Shown piece after piece: positions 34,051-40,613 of a DNA stretch of 45,896 bases (positions are counted from its first letter, which is position 1; the number at the start of each line of letters is the position of its first letter). The notes beneath the pieces are model-generated. The model searched no databases. It saw nothing but the letters and a program-made list of their open reading frames with translations, and was not told where the DNA came from. The position numbers were made by a program, and so were the translations under genes. Source of the stretch: an uncultured Prevotella sp. (lineage in GTDB: Bacteria; Bacteroidota; Bacteroidia; Bacteroidales; Bacteroidaceae); the NCBI GenBank assembly GCA_944320255.1, contig CALUGU010000009.1, positions 1-45,896 on the forward strand, given 5' to 3'.

Positions 34051-34147
34051 ACGTTTTGCAACTTACGGCAAAACGCATTACAAAAGACCGTCTTTCAGCC
34101 TGCGATTTACGGCAAATCACAAGCCAAAAGACGGTCTCTTGCAAAAC
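34051..34147. repeat. 22-bp periodic repeat cluster C
   Basis: Units start at 34051, 34073, 34095 and 34117, exactly 22 bp apart. Odd units share TTACGGCAAA, even units share CAAAAGACCGTCTT / CAAAAGACGGTCTC, so the cluster alternates two related forms. It has no TGATNATCAA head. It lies between the OmpA promoter and the terminator of the small lipoprotein; nothing else is seen in this 357-bp gap (33889-34245). Confidence 0.75.
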
Positions 34148-34188
34148 CGGTGAACCCCGATAAATGTATGACAGATACAAAGACAACA

Positions 34189-34219
34189 AAAAACCGCAGA
34201 GCTATCGCTCTGCGGTTTT
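34189..34219 (-). terminator. Terminator of the small lipoprotein gene
   Basis: AAAACCGCAGAGC / GCTCTGCGGTTTT is a 13-bp stem with a 4-base loop, followed on the minus strand by TTTTTTG. A textbook intrinsic terminator. Confidence 0.9.
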
Positions 34220-34245
34220 CCTTTGCTTTTTACTGTTGTAGCTAA

Positions 34246-34422
34246 TTATTCAGCAGCAGTTGTTGTGTCAACGCTTGCAGTGTCAACGCTTGCAGAGTCA
34301 ACGCTTACAGTTGTTGTGTCAACGCTTGTTGTGTCAGCAGCCTCAGTGTTAGCTGTTTTGTTACCACAAGATGCGAATGAAATAGCTGCGATAGCTACGA
34401 ACATCAAAACTAACTTTTTCAT
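34246..34422 (-). CDS. Small Ser/Val/Asp/Thr-repeat lipoprotein
   Basis: A 58-residue precursor starting MKKLVLMFVAIAAISFASCG. The lipobox is FASC (Cys19), so the mature peptide has only 40 residues. It consists almost entirely of (S/T)VDT and SVDS repeats ending TTTAAE, encoded by 15-bp DNA repeats (GTCAACGCTTGCAGT-type on the plus strand), so the repeat number can change by slippage. It has a -7 box upstream and a strong terminator downstream, which suggests abundant expression. Small lipoproteins of this look are common in Prevotella and relatives; the function is unknown. Confidence in coding is high, in role nil. Confidence 0.88.
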   Translation of the reverse strand: MKKLVLMFVAIAAISFASCGNKTANTEAADTTSVDTTTVSVDSASVDTASVDTTTAAE

Positions 34423-34473
34423 TTTCTTTTGCTTTTAAATCTGTAAAACAATTCTTTGTTTATTAAAACGCTG

Positions 34474-34481
34474 CAAAGGTA
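34474..34481 (-). promoter_or_regulatory. -7 box of the small lipoprotein gene
   Basis: TACCTTTG on the minus strand fits TAnnTTTG. The leader would be about 45 nt. The 366-bp gap 34423-34788 holds this box, the mtaB box and AT-rich sequence, nothing else that I recognise. Confidence 0.55.
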
Positions 34482-34650
34482 AGTATTTTTTTAATACGTT
34501 GTTCTATTTATATAGTATTTTTTATAGTGTATTTTGTAACTTTTTTGCAACCTTCTGAAAATCAATAAGATACAAACTGCTAACAACTGTTAAAGTTTAC
34601 CACCTTCTTAAGAAATGTTGTATGGATACACTTATATCGACTTTTTTTAG

Positions 34651-34658
34651 TATCTTTG
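34651..34658 (+). promoter_or_regulatory. -7 box of mtaB
   Basis: TATCTTTG fits TAnnTTTG; no clean TTTG at -33. The leader would be about 125 nt, longer than for most genes here. Confidence 0.5.
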
Positions 34659-34788
34659 CATAAGAATAAACTGCACCATACAAACGCCGTACCGAGGTCA
34701 AGGACTCACAAATCCGCCAAGCGGCCCTTATATATAATAAGGTAAGATATGGAAGCGGTTATTCCAAAGCAATACATATAACGATAAG

Positions 34789-36120
34789 ATGATAGACACA
34801 TCTGCATTTCAGGGCAAGTCGGCGGCTTATTTCACGCTCGGCTGCAAGCTGAACTTCTCGGAAACGTCAACATTCTGCAAGATGTTGGAAGGAATGGGCG
34901 TGCGCACCGTTGACAAGGACGCCGACATCTGCATCGTCAACACGTGCTCGGTTACTGAAGTAGCCGACCATAAATGCCGCCAGGCAATACACCGGATGGT
35001 GCGTGAAAACCCTGGTGCGTTTGTCATAGTAACGGGATGTTACGCCCAGCTTAAGCCTGAAACAGTAAGCAAGATTGACGGTGTGGACCTTGTTTTAGGA
35101 GCTAACGAGAAGGCGAACCTGATACAATTCTTATCCGAGGCATGGTCTGGGGCAAGGCAGGAGATGTCCCTACACCGCTTCCACACTGAAAAGACAAAAG
35201 ACATAAAGACCTTTGCGCCGAGCTGTTCGCGCGGCAACCGCACACGATATTTCCTGAAAGTACAAGACGGATGCAACTATTTTTGCACCTACTGCACCAT
35301 CCCTTACGCCCGCGGCTTTAGCCGCAACCCAAGCATAAAGTCACTTGTTGAACAAGCGAAACAGGCCGCCGGCGAGGGTGGAAAGGAAATTGTGCTCACC
35401 GGAGTGAACATCGGCGACTTCGGCGAAACCACCAACGAGAAGTTCATCGACCTCGTAAAAGCCCTTGACAAGGTTGAAGGCATCAGCCGTTACCGCATCA
35501 GCAGCATAGAACCCGACCTGCTTGACGACGAGCTTATAGAGTATTGCGCCGGCAGCCGGGCGTTCATGCCCCACTTCCACATACCTCTACAAAGCGGCTC
35601 CGACGAAGTGTTGCGCCTTATGCACCGCCGTTACGACAGCGCACTGTTCGCCCACAAGATTGAACTTATCAAGAAAGTGATGCCCGACGCCTTCATCGGC
35701 GTTGACGTAATGGTGGGCACCCGCGGCGAAAGACCTGAACTGTTTGAGGAGACTTACGAGTTTCTCAAGTCGCTCGACGTCACACAGCTGCACGTATTCC
35801 CCTACTCTGAACGCCCTGGCACGGCCGCACTGAAAATACCATACACCGTTTCAGACCAAGACAAAAAGCTGCGCAGCAAACGCCTGTTGGAGCTTTCTGA
35901 CGAGAAAACAAAGGCTTTCTACAGTTGGCACATCGGCAAGGATGCCGAAGTGTTGTTTGAAAAAGCAGCCACGGGGAAGGCCATGCACGGCTTCACCAAG
36001 AACTACATCCGGGTGGAACTGCCGCCCTCGGCCGACAACGACAGCCTTGACAACCAAATCATAAACGTCAAGTTAGGCGACTTCAACCATAACCTTACCG
36101 CATTAAAAGCTATACTTTGA
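34789..36120 (+). CDS. mtaB: tRNA (t6A37) methylthiotransferase
   Basis: Radical SAM enzyme that adds a methylthio group to t6A at position 37 of tRNAs reading ANN codons. The 443-residue protein has the MTTase N-terminal domain with cluster ligands Cys19 (TLGCKLN), Cys53 (NTCSVTE) and Cys84 (VTGCYAQ). The radical SAM cluster ligands are Cys162, Cys166 and Cys169 (DGCNYFCTYCTIP), and a C-terminal TRAM-like region (about 375-443) is present. The TLGCKLN start distinguishes MtaB from MiaB and RimO. The following glycosyltransferase starts 1 bp after the stop, so they form an operon. Confidence 0.94.
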   Translation: MIDTSAFQGKSAAYFTLGCKLNFSETSTFCKMLEGMGVRTVDKDADICIVNTCSVTEVADHKCRQAIHRMVRENPGAFVIVTGCYAQLKPETVSKIDGVDLVLGANEKANLIQFLSEAWSGARQEMSLHRFHTEKTKDIKTFAPSCSRGNRTRYFLKVQDGCNYFCTYCTIPYARGFSRNPSIKSLVEQAKQAAGEGGKEIVLTGVNIGDFGETTNEKFIDLVKALDKVEGISRYRISSIEPDLLDDELIEYCAGSRAFMPHFHIPLQSGSDEVLRLMHRRYDSALFAHKIELIKKVMPDAFIGVDVMVGTRGERPELFEETYEFLKSLDVTQLHVFPYSERPGTAALKIPYTVSDQDKKLRSKRLLELSDEKTKAFYSWHIGKDAEVLFEKAATGKAMHGFTKNYIRVELPPSADNDSLDNQIINVKLGDFNHNLTALKAIL

Positions 36121-36121
36121 G

Positions 36122-37141
36122 ATGGACAAGACGGCTATCGTCATACTAAACTGGAACGGTGTGAAGATGCTCACACGCTTCCTGCCCAACGTGTTAGATT
36201 ACTCACGCGACGAGGCGACAGTCTATGTGGCCGACAACGCATCAACAGACAACTCACTGGAAGTGCTGAAACAGCACTTTCCCGAAGTCAAAATCATAGT
36301 ATTGGAAAAGAACTGGGGCTTTGCCGAAGGCTACAACAAAGCGCTTGAACAGATAAAGGCTGAATATTACGTACTGCTCAATTCCGACGTAGAAGTGCCC
36401 CACCATTGGCTCACCCCGCTGATAGAGTTCATGGACAACCATCCCGAAGCTGCGGCGTGCCAGCCAAAGTTGTTGTCTGAAAACAACCGTGACACATTTG
36501 AATATGCCGGCGCCAGCGGCGGCTTCATCGACCGTTACGGCTATCCTTTCTGCCGTGGCAGGGTGTTCGACACCGTGGAAAACGACAACGGACAATATGA
36601 CTATGCAACCGAAATATTATGGGCCACAGGGGCGTGTATGGTGATAAGGGCCGACGACTTCAAGCGTTCAGGCGGTTTCGACGCACGTTTCTTCGCACAT
36701 AGCGAGGAAATCGACTTGTGCTGGCGTCTCCGTTTGGCTGGCAGGAAGATATATTGCATCCCTGACAGCTTCGTTTACCACATCGGCGGAGGCACTTTGC
36801 CAAAGAACAACCCGATGAAAACGTACCTGAACTTCCGCAACAATCTCACCATGCTTTACAAGAACCTGCCCGACAACGAGCTTCACCGGGTGATGCGCAT
36901 GCGCACACTCTTAGACTACATAGCCGCTTTACAGGCCCTGATTGCAGGACGGCGCGGCGACTTCAAGGCAATACTGAACGGGCGTAAGGCGTTCAAACAA
37001 TGGCTGCCTGAATACCGGGAGATACGCAAAGAGATACAAAACAGCCGTAAAGCGGAAGAAATTACAGGCATTTACAACCGTTCGATACTTTGGCAATATT
37101 ACGCCAAAGGACACAAGAAGTTCTCTGATTTAGACAAGTAA
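36122..37141 (+). CDS. Family 2 glycosyltransferase
   Basis: GT-A fold glycosyltransferase of 339 residues, related to rhamnosyl- and other sugar transferases for cell-surface glycans. KTAIVILNWNGVKML (about 3-17) and VYVADNASTDNS form the nucleotide-sugar site. LLNSDVEVP carries the metal-binding DxD-like motif, and EEIDLCWRLRLAG is the conserved catalytic ED region. The end is helical and basic, without transmembrane segments, so it may sit on the inner face of the membrane. It immediately follows mtaB. The acceptor cannot be told. Confidence 0.88.
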   Translation: MDKTAIVILNWNGVKMLTRFLPNVLDYSRDEATVYVADNASTDNSLEVLKQHFPEVKIIVLEKNWGFAEGYNKALEQIKAEYYVLLNSDVEVPHHWLTPLIEFMDNHPEAAACQPKLLSENNRDTFEYAGASGGFIDRYGYPFCRGRVFDTVENDNGQYDYATEILWATGACMVIRADDFKRSGGFDARFFAHSEEIDLCWRLRLAGRKIYCIPDSFVYHIGGGTLPKNNPMKTYLNFRNNLTMLYKNLPDNELHRVMRMRTLLDYIAALQALIAGRRGDFKAILNGRKAFKQWLPEYREIRKEIQNSRKAEEITGIYNRSILWQYYAKGHKKFSDLDK

Positions 37142-37149
37142 CAAAGCTA

Positions 37150-37203
37150 AAGGGTGAAAAAGTGAGACTGCATTAAGTTAGAAGCCTCATCTTTTCACCC
37201 TTT
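37150..37203. terminator. Bidirectional terminator between the glycosyltransferase and comF
   Basis: AGGGTGAAAAAGTGAG and CTCATCTTTTCACCCT pair with minor mismatch around about 18 bases, with a T run beyond. The GGTGAAAA word is shared with the terminator at 23052. Confidence 0.7.
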
Positions 37204-37210
37204 GATTTTT

Positions 37211-37918
37211 TCAAATTTGTTTCGTAAATCCCAACGACATAACGCTGAACTTGACGCCGCCGCACTTCATTAGTTCCTCCGCGCATGAAATGACTGTGGC
37301 CCCCGTGGTGACTACATCGTCCACGATGAGGATGTGTTTGCCGGCAAGTTCCTCGGCGCGTTTCAGCGTGAACACGTCCTTTACGTTGTCGTTGCGCTGC
37401 CAACGGTTCATCTTCGTCTGGCTGGCATTGAACGATTTTCGCTTTACGGCCTTGCCTTCCACCGGCAAATGCGTTATCCCGCTAATCCCGCGGGCTATCT
37501 CGAAACTTTGGTTGTAACCGCGTTCACGCTGCCTGTTCCTTGCCAACGGCACGGGCACAATAACATCGATACCGTCAAAAAAGCCGTCGCCCGCAAACTC
37601 CGCAGCCGTCATCCTGCCCATCAGTTCACCGATTTCAGGGTGGCCGTAATACTTCATCTGGTATATAATCCGGCTTGAATTTGAATGTGCGCGGTAATAA
37701 AACAACGCTGCGGCACGCTCCACGGGTATCCTGCCCCAGAACAATTTGGCCATATCGTTGTCGTAAGGATGCGCAGAAAAGCCGGTGCGCGGCAGGTCGA
37801 TATTGCACGAGGCGCATATCACATCCTCGCTCGCGGCAAGCCTGCAACCGCACATCGCACATTGCTTTGGCGCAATGAGGTTGAACAAACTGACAATATA
37901 ATCGACCGGTGAAAGCAC
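37211..37918 (-). CDS. comF: ComF family phosphoribosyltransferase-like protein
   Basis: A 235-residue ComF-type protein needed for DNA uptake in naturally competent bacteria and present in many others. The N-terminal zinc-ribbon has CAMCGCRLAASEDVICASC (about 18-36) and the C-terminal phosphoribosyltransferase domain has the PRPP loop HILIVDDVVTTGATVISC (about 190-207). GYNQSFEIARGI is the usual central motif. It lies downstream of proS across a long hairpin. Confidence 0.9.
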   Translation of the reverse strand: MLSPVDYIVSLFNLIAPKQCAMCGCRLAASEDVICASCNIDLPRTGFSAHPYDNDMAKLFWGRIPVERAAALFYYRAHSNSSRIIYQMKYYGHPEIGELMGRMTAAEFAGDGFFDGIDVIVPVPLARNRQRERGYNQSFEIARGISGITHLPVEGKAVKRKSFNASQTKMNRWQRNDNVKDVFTLKRAEELAGKHILIVDDVVTTGATVISCAEELMKCGGVKFSVMSLGFTKQI

Positions 37919-37946
37919 AAAACTTATTCTTCAAAGGGGAAATAAA

Positions 37947-38035
37947 ATTAAGAACTAAAAATTAAGAATTAAGAAAATTACCTTCATCCAATGAGAAAAG
38001 CATATTTTCTTAATTCTTAATTTTTAATTCTTAAT
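37947..38035. repeat. 32-bp inverted repeat between proS and comF
   Basis: The arms at 37947-37978 and 38004-38035 pair over 32 bp with one mismatch, around a 25-base loop. Both arms consist of ATTAAGAA and AAAAATTAAG words. It starts 5 bp past the proS stop and ends 29 bp before comF. Confidence 0.85.
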
Positions 38036-38040
38036 TCACA

Positions 38041-39522
38041 TTAGTAGCTTCTAGCTATGATGACACGGTGCTTGGCAGGTTTGCCCGAAACCATGTCAAC
38101 GCCCTCGGTCTGCTCTACTCCGAAGGGCACGCAACGTATCGTGGCCTGCGTTTCTTCCTTGATTTTCGCCTCGGTCTCGGCTGTTCCGTCCCAGTGGCAG
38201 AGGAAGAAGCCGCCGTCCTTGATGCGCTCCTTGAACTCGTCGTAGTTGTCACACTCGTAGATGCGTGAGTCGCGGTAGGCCTTGGCCTTTTCAAACATAT
38301 TCTGCTGGATGTCCTTCAACAGCTGCTCAACGCGCTCCACGATGCCGTCAACGGGCACGGTGTCTTTCTCCAACGTGTCACGGCGCATTATTTCGAGCGT
38401 GTTGTTCTCCAAGTCGCGGCCGCCCATGACCAAGCGCACGGGCACGCCTTTCAGCTCATAGTCGGCGAACTTGAAGCCCGGACGCTTGTTGTCGGCGTCG
38501 TCATACTTGACAGATATTCCGGCCTCACGCAACGCATTTATCACCGGTGTAAGTTTTTCCGTGATGGCTTTCAGCTGCTCCGGTCCCTTGGTGATTGGCA
38601 CGATGACAACCTGTATCGGCGCAAGCATCGGCGGCAGGACAAGTCCGTTGTCGTCAGAGTGTGTCATGATGAGCGCGCCGATGAGCCTCGTAGACACGCC
38701 CCACGACGTAGCCCACACGTATTCGGGCTTGTTTTCCTTATTAAGATATGTCACGTCGAACGCCTTGGCGAAGTTCTGGCCGAGGAAGTGGCTCGTTCCG
38801 CTTTGCAGGGCCTTGCCGTCTTGCATCATGGCCTCGATGGTGTAAGTGTCAAGCGCACCGGCGAAACGTTCGGTTTCGCTCTTCACGCCCTGCACCACCG
38901 GCACGGCCATCCACTTCTCGGCGAAATCTGCGTAGACGTGGAGCATCTTCTGCGCCTCGGCCTCGGCTTCCTCGCGGGTGGCGTGGGCGGTGTGCCCCTC
39001 CTGCCAAAGGAACTCCGACGTGCGGAGGAACGGACGTGTGCGCATCTCCCAGCGCATAACGTTGCACCACTGGTTGCACATCAGCGGCAGGTCGCGGTAT
39101 GAGTGTATCCAGTTCTTGTAAGTGTTCCAGATTATCGTTTCCGACGTCGGGCGGATTATCAGTTCTTCCTCAAGCCTTGCAGCCGGGTCAACCTCAACGC
39201 CGCTCTTGTCCTCCTTTGCGCGCAGGCGGTAATGCGTCACAACGGCGCACTCCTTGGCGAAGCCCTCTACGTGCTCGGCCTCGCGCGAGAGGAACGACTT
39301 CGGGATGAGCAGCGGGAAGTAAGCGTTTTGCGCGCCCGTCTCCTTGAACATCTTGTCAAGCTGGTGCTGCATCTTTTCCCAAATAGCGTAGCCGTAAGGT
39401 TTTATCACCATGCAGCCGCGCACGGCGGACTGCTCGGCGAGGTCGGCCTTGGTCACAAGGTCGTTATACCACTGACTGTAATTGTCAGCTCTTTTTGTCA
39501 AGTCTTTCAGTTCTTTAGCCAT
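38041..39522 (-). CDS. proS: Prolyl-tRNA synthetase (archaeal/eukaryotic type)
   Basis: Charges tRNA-Pro. At 493 residues and without the YbaK-like editing insertion, it is the short type also found in archaea, eukaryotes and many Bacteroidota. Class II motifs include [15 protein letters not shown] (motif 1 region), [16 protein letters not shown] and [25 protein letters not shown] (motif 2). The anticodon-binding domain is near 290-400, and the zinc-binding-like C-terminal domain ends in the conserved Tyr of RVIIARSY. A -7 box (39555-39562) precedes it. Confidence 0.97.
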   Translation of the reverse strand: MAKELKDLTKRADNYSQWYNDLVTKADLAEQSAVRGCMVIKPYGYAIWEKMQHQLDKMFKETGAQNAYFPLLIPKSFLSREAEHVEGFAKECAVVTHYRLRAKEDKSGVEVDPAARLEEELIIRPTSETIIWNTYKNWIHSYRDLPLMCNQWCNVMRWEMRTRPFLRTSEFLWQEGHTAHATREEAEAEAQKMLHVYADFAEKWMAVPVVQGVKSETERFAGALDTYTIEAMMQDGKALQSGTSHFLGQNFAKAFDVTYLNKENKPEYVWATSWGVSTRLIGALIMTHSDDNGLVLPPMLAPIQVVIVPITKGPEQLKAITEKLTPVINALREAGISVKYDDADNKRPGFKFADYELKGVPVRLVMGGRDLENNTLEIMRRDTLEKDTVPVDGIVERVEQLLKDIQQNMFEKAKAYRDSRIYECDNYDEFKERIKDGGFFLCHWDGTAETEAKIKEETQATIRCVPFGVEQTEGVDMVSGKPAKHRVIIARSY

Positions 39523-39554
39523 GATTAAAATGCTTTTTCTACCTATTTAAGGTG

Positions 39555-39562
39555 CAAAATTA
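39555..39562 (-). promoter_or_regulatory. -7 box of proS
   Basis: TAATTTTG on the minus strand with TTTC 20 bp upstream. The leader would be about 25 nt. Confidence 0.55.
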
Positions 39563-39597
39563 AACATTTTCCGTGTAATACTGAAATTATCGGCTGA

Positions 39598-39772
39598 CGA
39601 ACTCATTTAAACTTTTTCCAATAGTCAGCTTTTGCCCTCTATTTGAGTTTCTTTTGGGCCTGTTTCCATGCTGTCGTTCGTCACGTAACCCGGCTACGCT
39701 CCTCCTTCCAACACGGGAACAGTCTCAAAAACAATTCTCAAAACCGAGGGTGGAAAAGTTTAAATGAGTTCG
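39598..39772. repeat. 175-bp MITE-like element with about 22-bp terminal inverted repeats (family 2)
   Basis: CGAACTCATTTAAAC-TTTTTCCA (39598-39620) and its complement (39751-39772) pair with one extra base on the left. The inside is also an imperfect palindrome: GAGTTTCTTTTGGGCCTGTTTCC answers GGGAACAGTCTCAAAAACAATTCTC, with an apex around CGTAACCCGGCTACG. There is no coding capacity of its own, but its right end lies in ogt and supplies the stop codon. Confidence 0.8.
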
Positions 39773-40289
39773 ACTTTTGAGCCACGCCGTGTCCCTCAAT
39801 CTCCAACAGCCTGACTTTTCTGTCCATCCCTCCGGCATAGCCGGTAAGGCTGCCGTCGCTCCCGACAACCCTGTGGCAGGGCACGAAGATGCTGACAGGA
39901 TTATGCCCAACAGCGCCGCCGACGGCCTGCGCCGACATCCGCGCCACGCCCCGGCGGCGGGCTATCTCACTGGCTATCTGGCCGTATGTCACAACCTGCC
40001 CGTATGGTATTTGCCTTAAAATGTCCCAAACAGCCATGCGGAAGGCCGACCCTTCAAGCCTGACAGCGGGCACTGCGCCGGGACGGTCGCCACGGAAATA
40101 ACGGTCTAACCACGCCGCGGCCTCGCCAAACACCGGCAAGTCGGCCCCGCGAGGCTCACCCGCCAATGTAGTGCCGTAATACTTCTGTCCGTCAAACCAC
40201 GCCCCGGTGATGGCGTCGCCGTCGCTGGCGAGCGTCATGCCGCCAAGCGGCGAACTGTATTTATAAATGTATTGCATCGGAAAAATCAT
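39738..40289 (-). CDS. ogt: Methylated-DNA--protein-cysteine methyltransferase
   Basis: Suicide repair enzyme for O6-alkylguanine. The active-site motif is VPCHRVVG, with Cys138 in this numbering, and it follows the helix-turn-helix segment YGQIASEIARRRGVARMSAQAVGGAVGHNP. The 183-residue length is usual. Start at 40289; the Met four codons later (MQYIYKYSSPLGGMTL) is equally possible. The last 11 residues (SNSFKLFHPRF) and the stop codon are encoded by the inverted-repeat element at 39598-39772, so the native C terminus has been replaced or extended. The active domain is complete, so activity is expected. Confidence 0.93.
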   Translation of the reverse strand: MIFPMQYIYKYSSPLGGMTLASDGDAITGAWFDGQKYYGTTLAGEPRGADLPVFGEAAAWLDRYFRGDRPGAVPAVRLEGSAFRMAVWDILRQIPYGQVVTYGQIASEIARRRGVARMSAQAVGGAVGHNPVSIFVPCHRVVGSDGSLTGYAGGMDRKVRLLEIEGHGVAQKSNSFKLFHPRF

Positions 40290-40370
40290 TGTTTTAAAAC
40301 CAAACTATACAGCAATAAACGCATTGCAAAATTAACCAATAAAACCTGAAAAACAAGTATTCCGCCGTTT

Positions 40371-40441
40371 TTTAACCCAAATCGGTCGTTAAACTTTAGG
40401 CTGGTTATATTAGCGGTCTGATGGCCGATTTGGGGTTTAAC
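40371..40441. repeat. 71-bp relative of the family 1 inverted-repeat element
   Basis: TTTAACCCAAATCGGTCGTTA at the left and GATGGCCGATTTGGGGTTTAA at the right are imperfect complements and match the ends of the 17280-17476 element (AACCAAAATCGGTCATTAGA). ACTTTA follows the left end in both. The inside is deleted to about 25 bp. Confidence 0.7.
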
Positions 40442-40502
40442 ATCAGCCAATACATTAAATTATAAGCATTCAAGACACCATCGTGCCGTATCGCATAAAC
40501 GC

Positions 40503-40607
40503 CTGATAATCAAGGCGTTGGCAAGAGGCCATCTTTTACGTTGCAAGAGACGGCTTTTCGCAATGCAAGAGACGGTCTTTTGCATTGCAAGAAACCGCCT
40601 TTTGTCC
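40503..40607. repeat. 22-bp periodic repeat cluster D
   Basis: The head CTGATAATCAAGGCG (40503-40517) is followed by units starting at 40519 (23 bp), 40542, 40564 and 40586 (22 bp each). Three units begin TGCAAGA and contain ACGGCTTTT, ACGGTCTTTTGCA or CCGCCTTTTG. It begins beside the family 1 relative and ends 7 bp from the receptor stop codon; these two repeats fill the 324-bp gap 40290-40613. Confidence 0.8.
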
Positions 40608-40613
40608 ACCGCC

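Noticed and set aside
39598-39772. Remnant of a coding insertion sequence
   Set aside because: No transposase-like frame fits in 175 bp; the whole element is a palindrome, so a non-coding mobile hairpin is the better reading.
40503-40607. CRISPR array
   Set aside because: Units are contiguous without unique spacers, only 22 bp long and degenerate; no cas genes are near.
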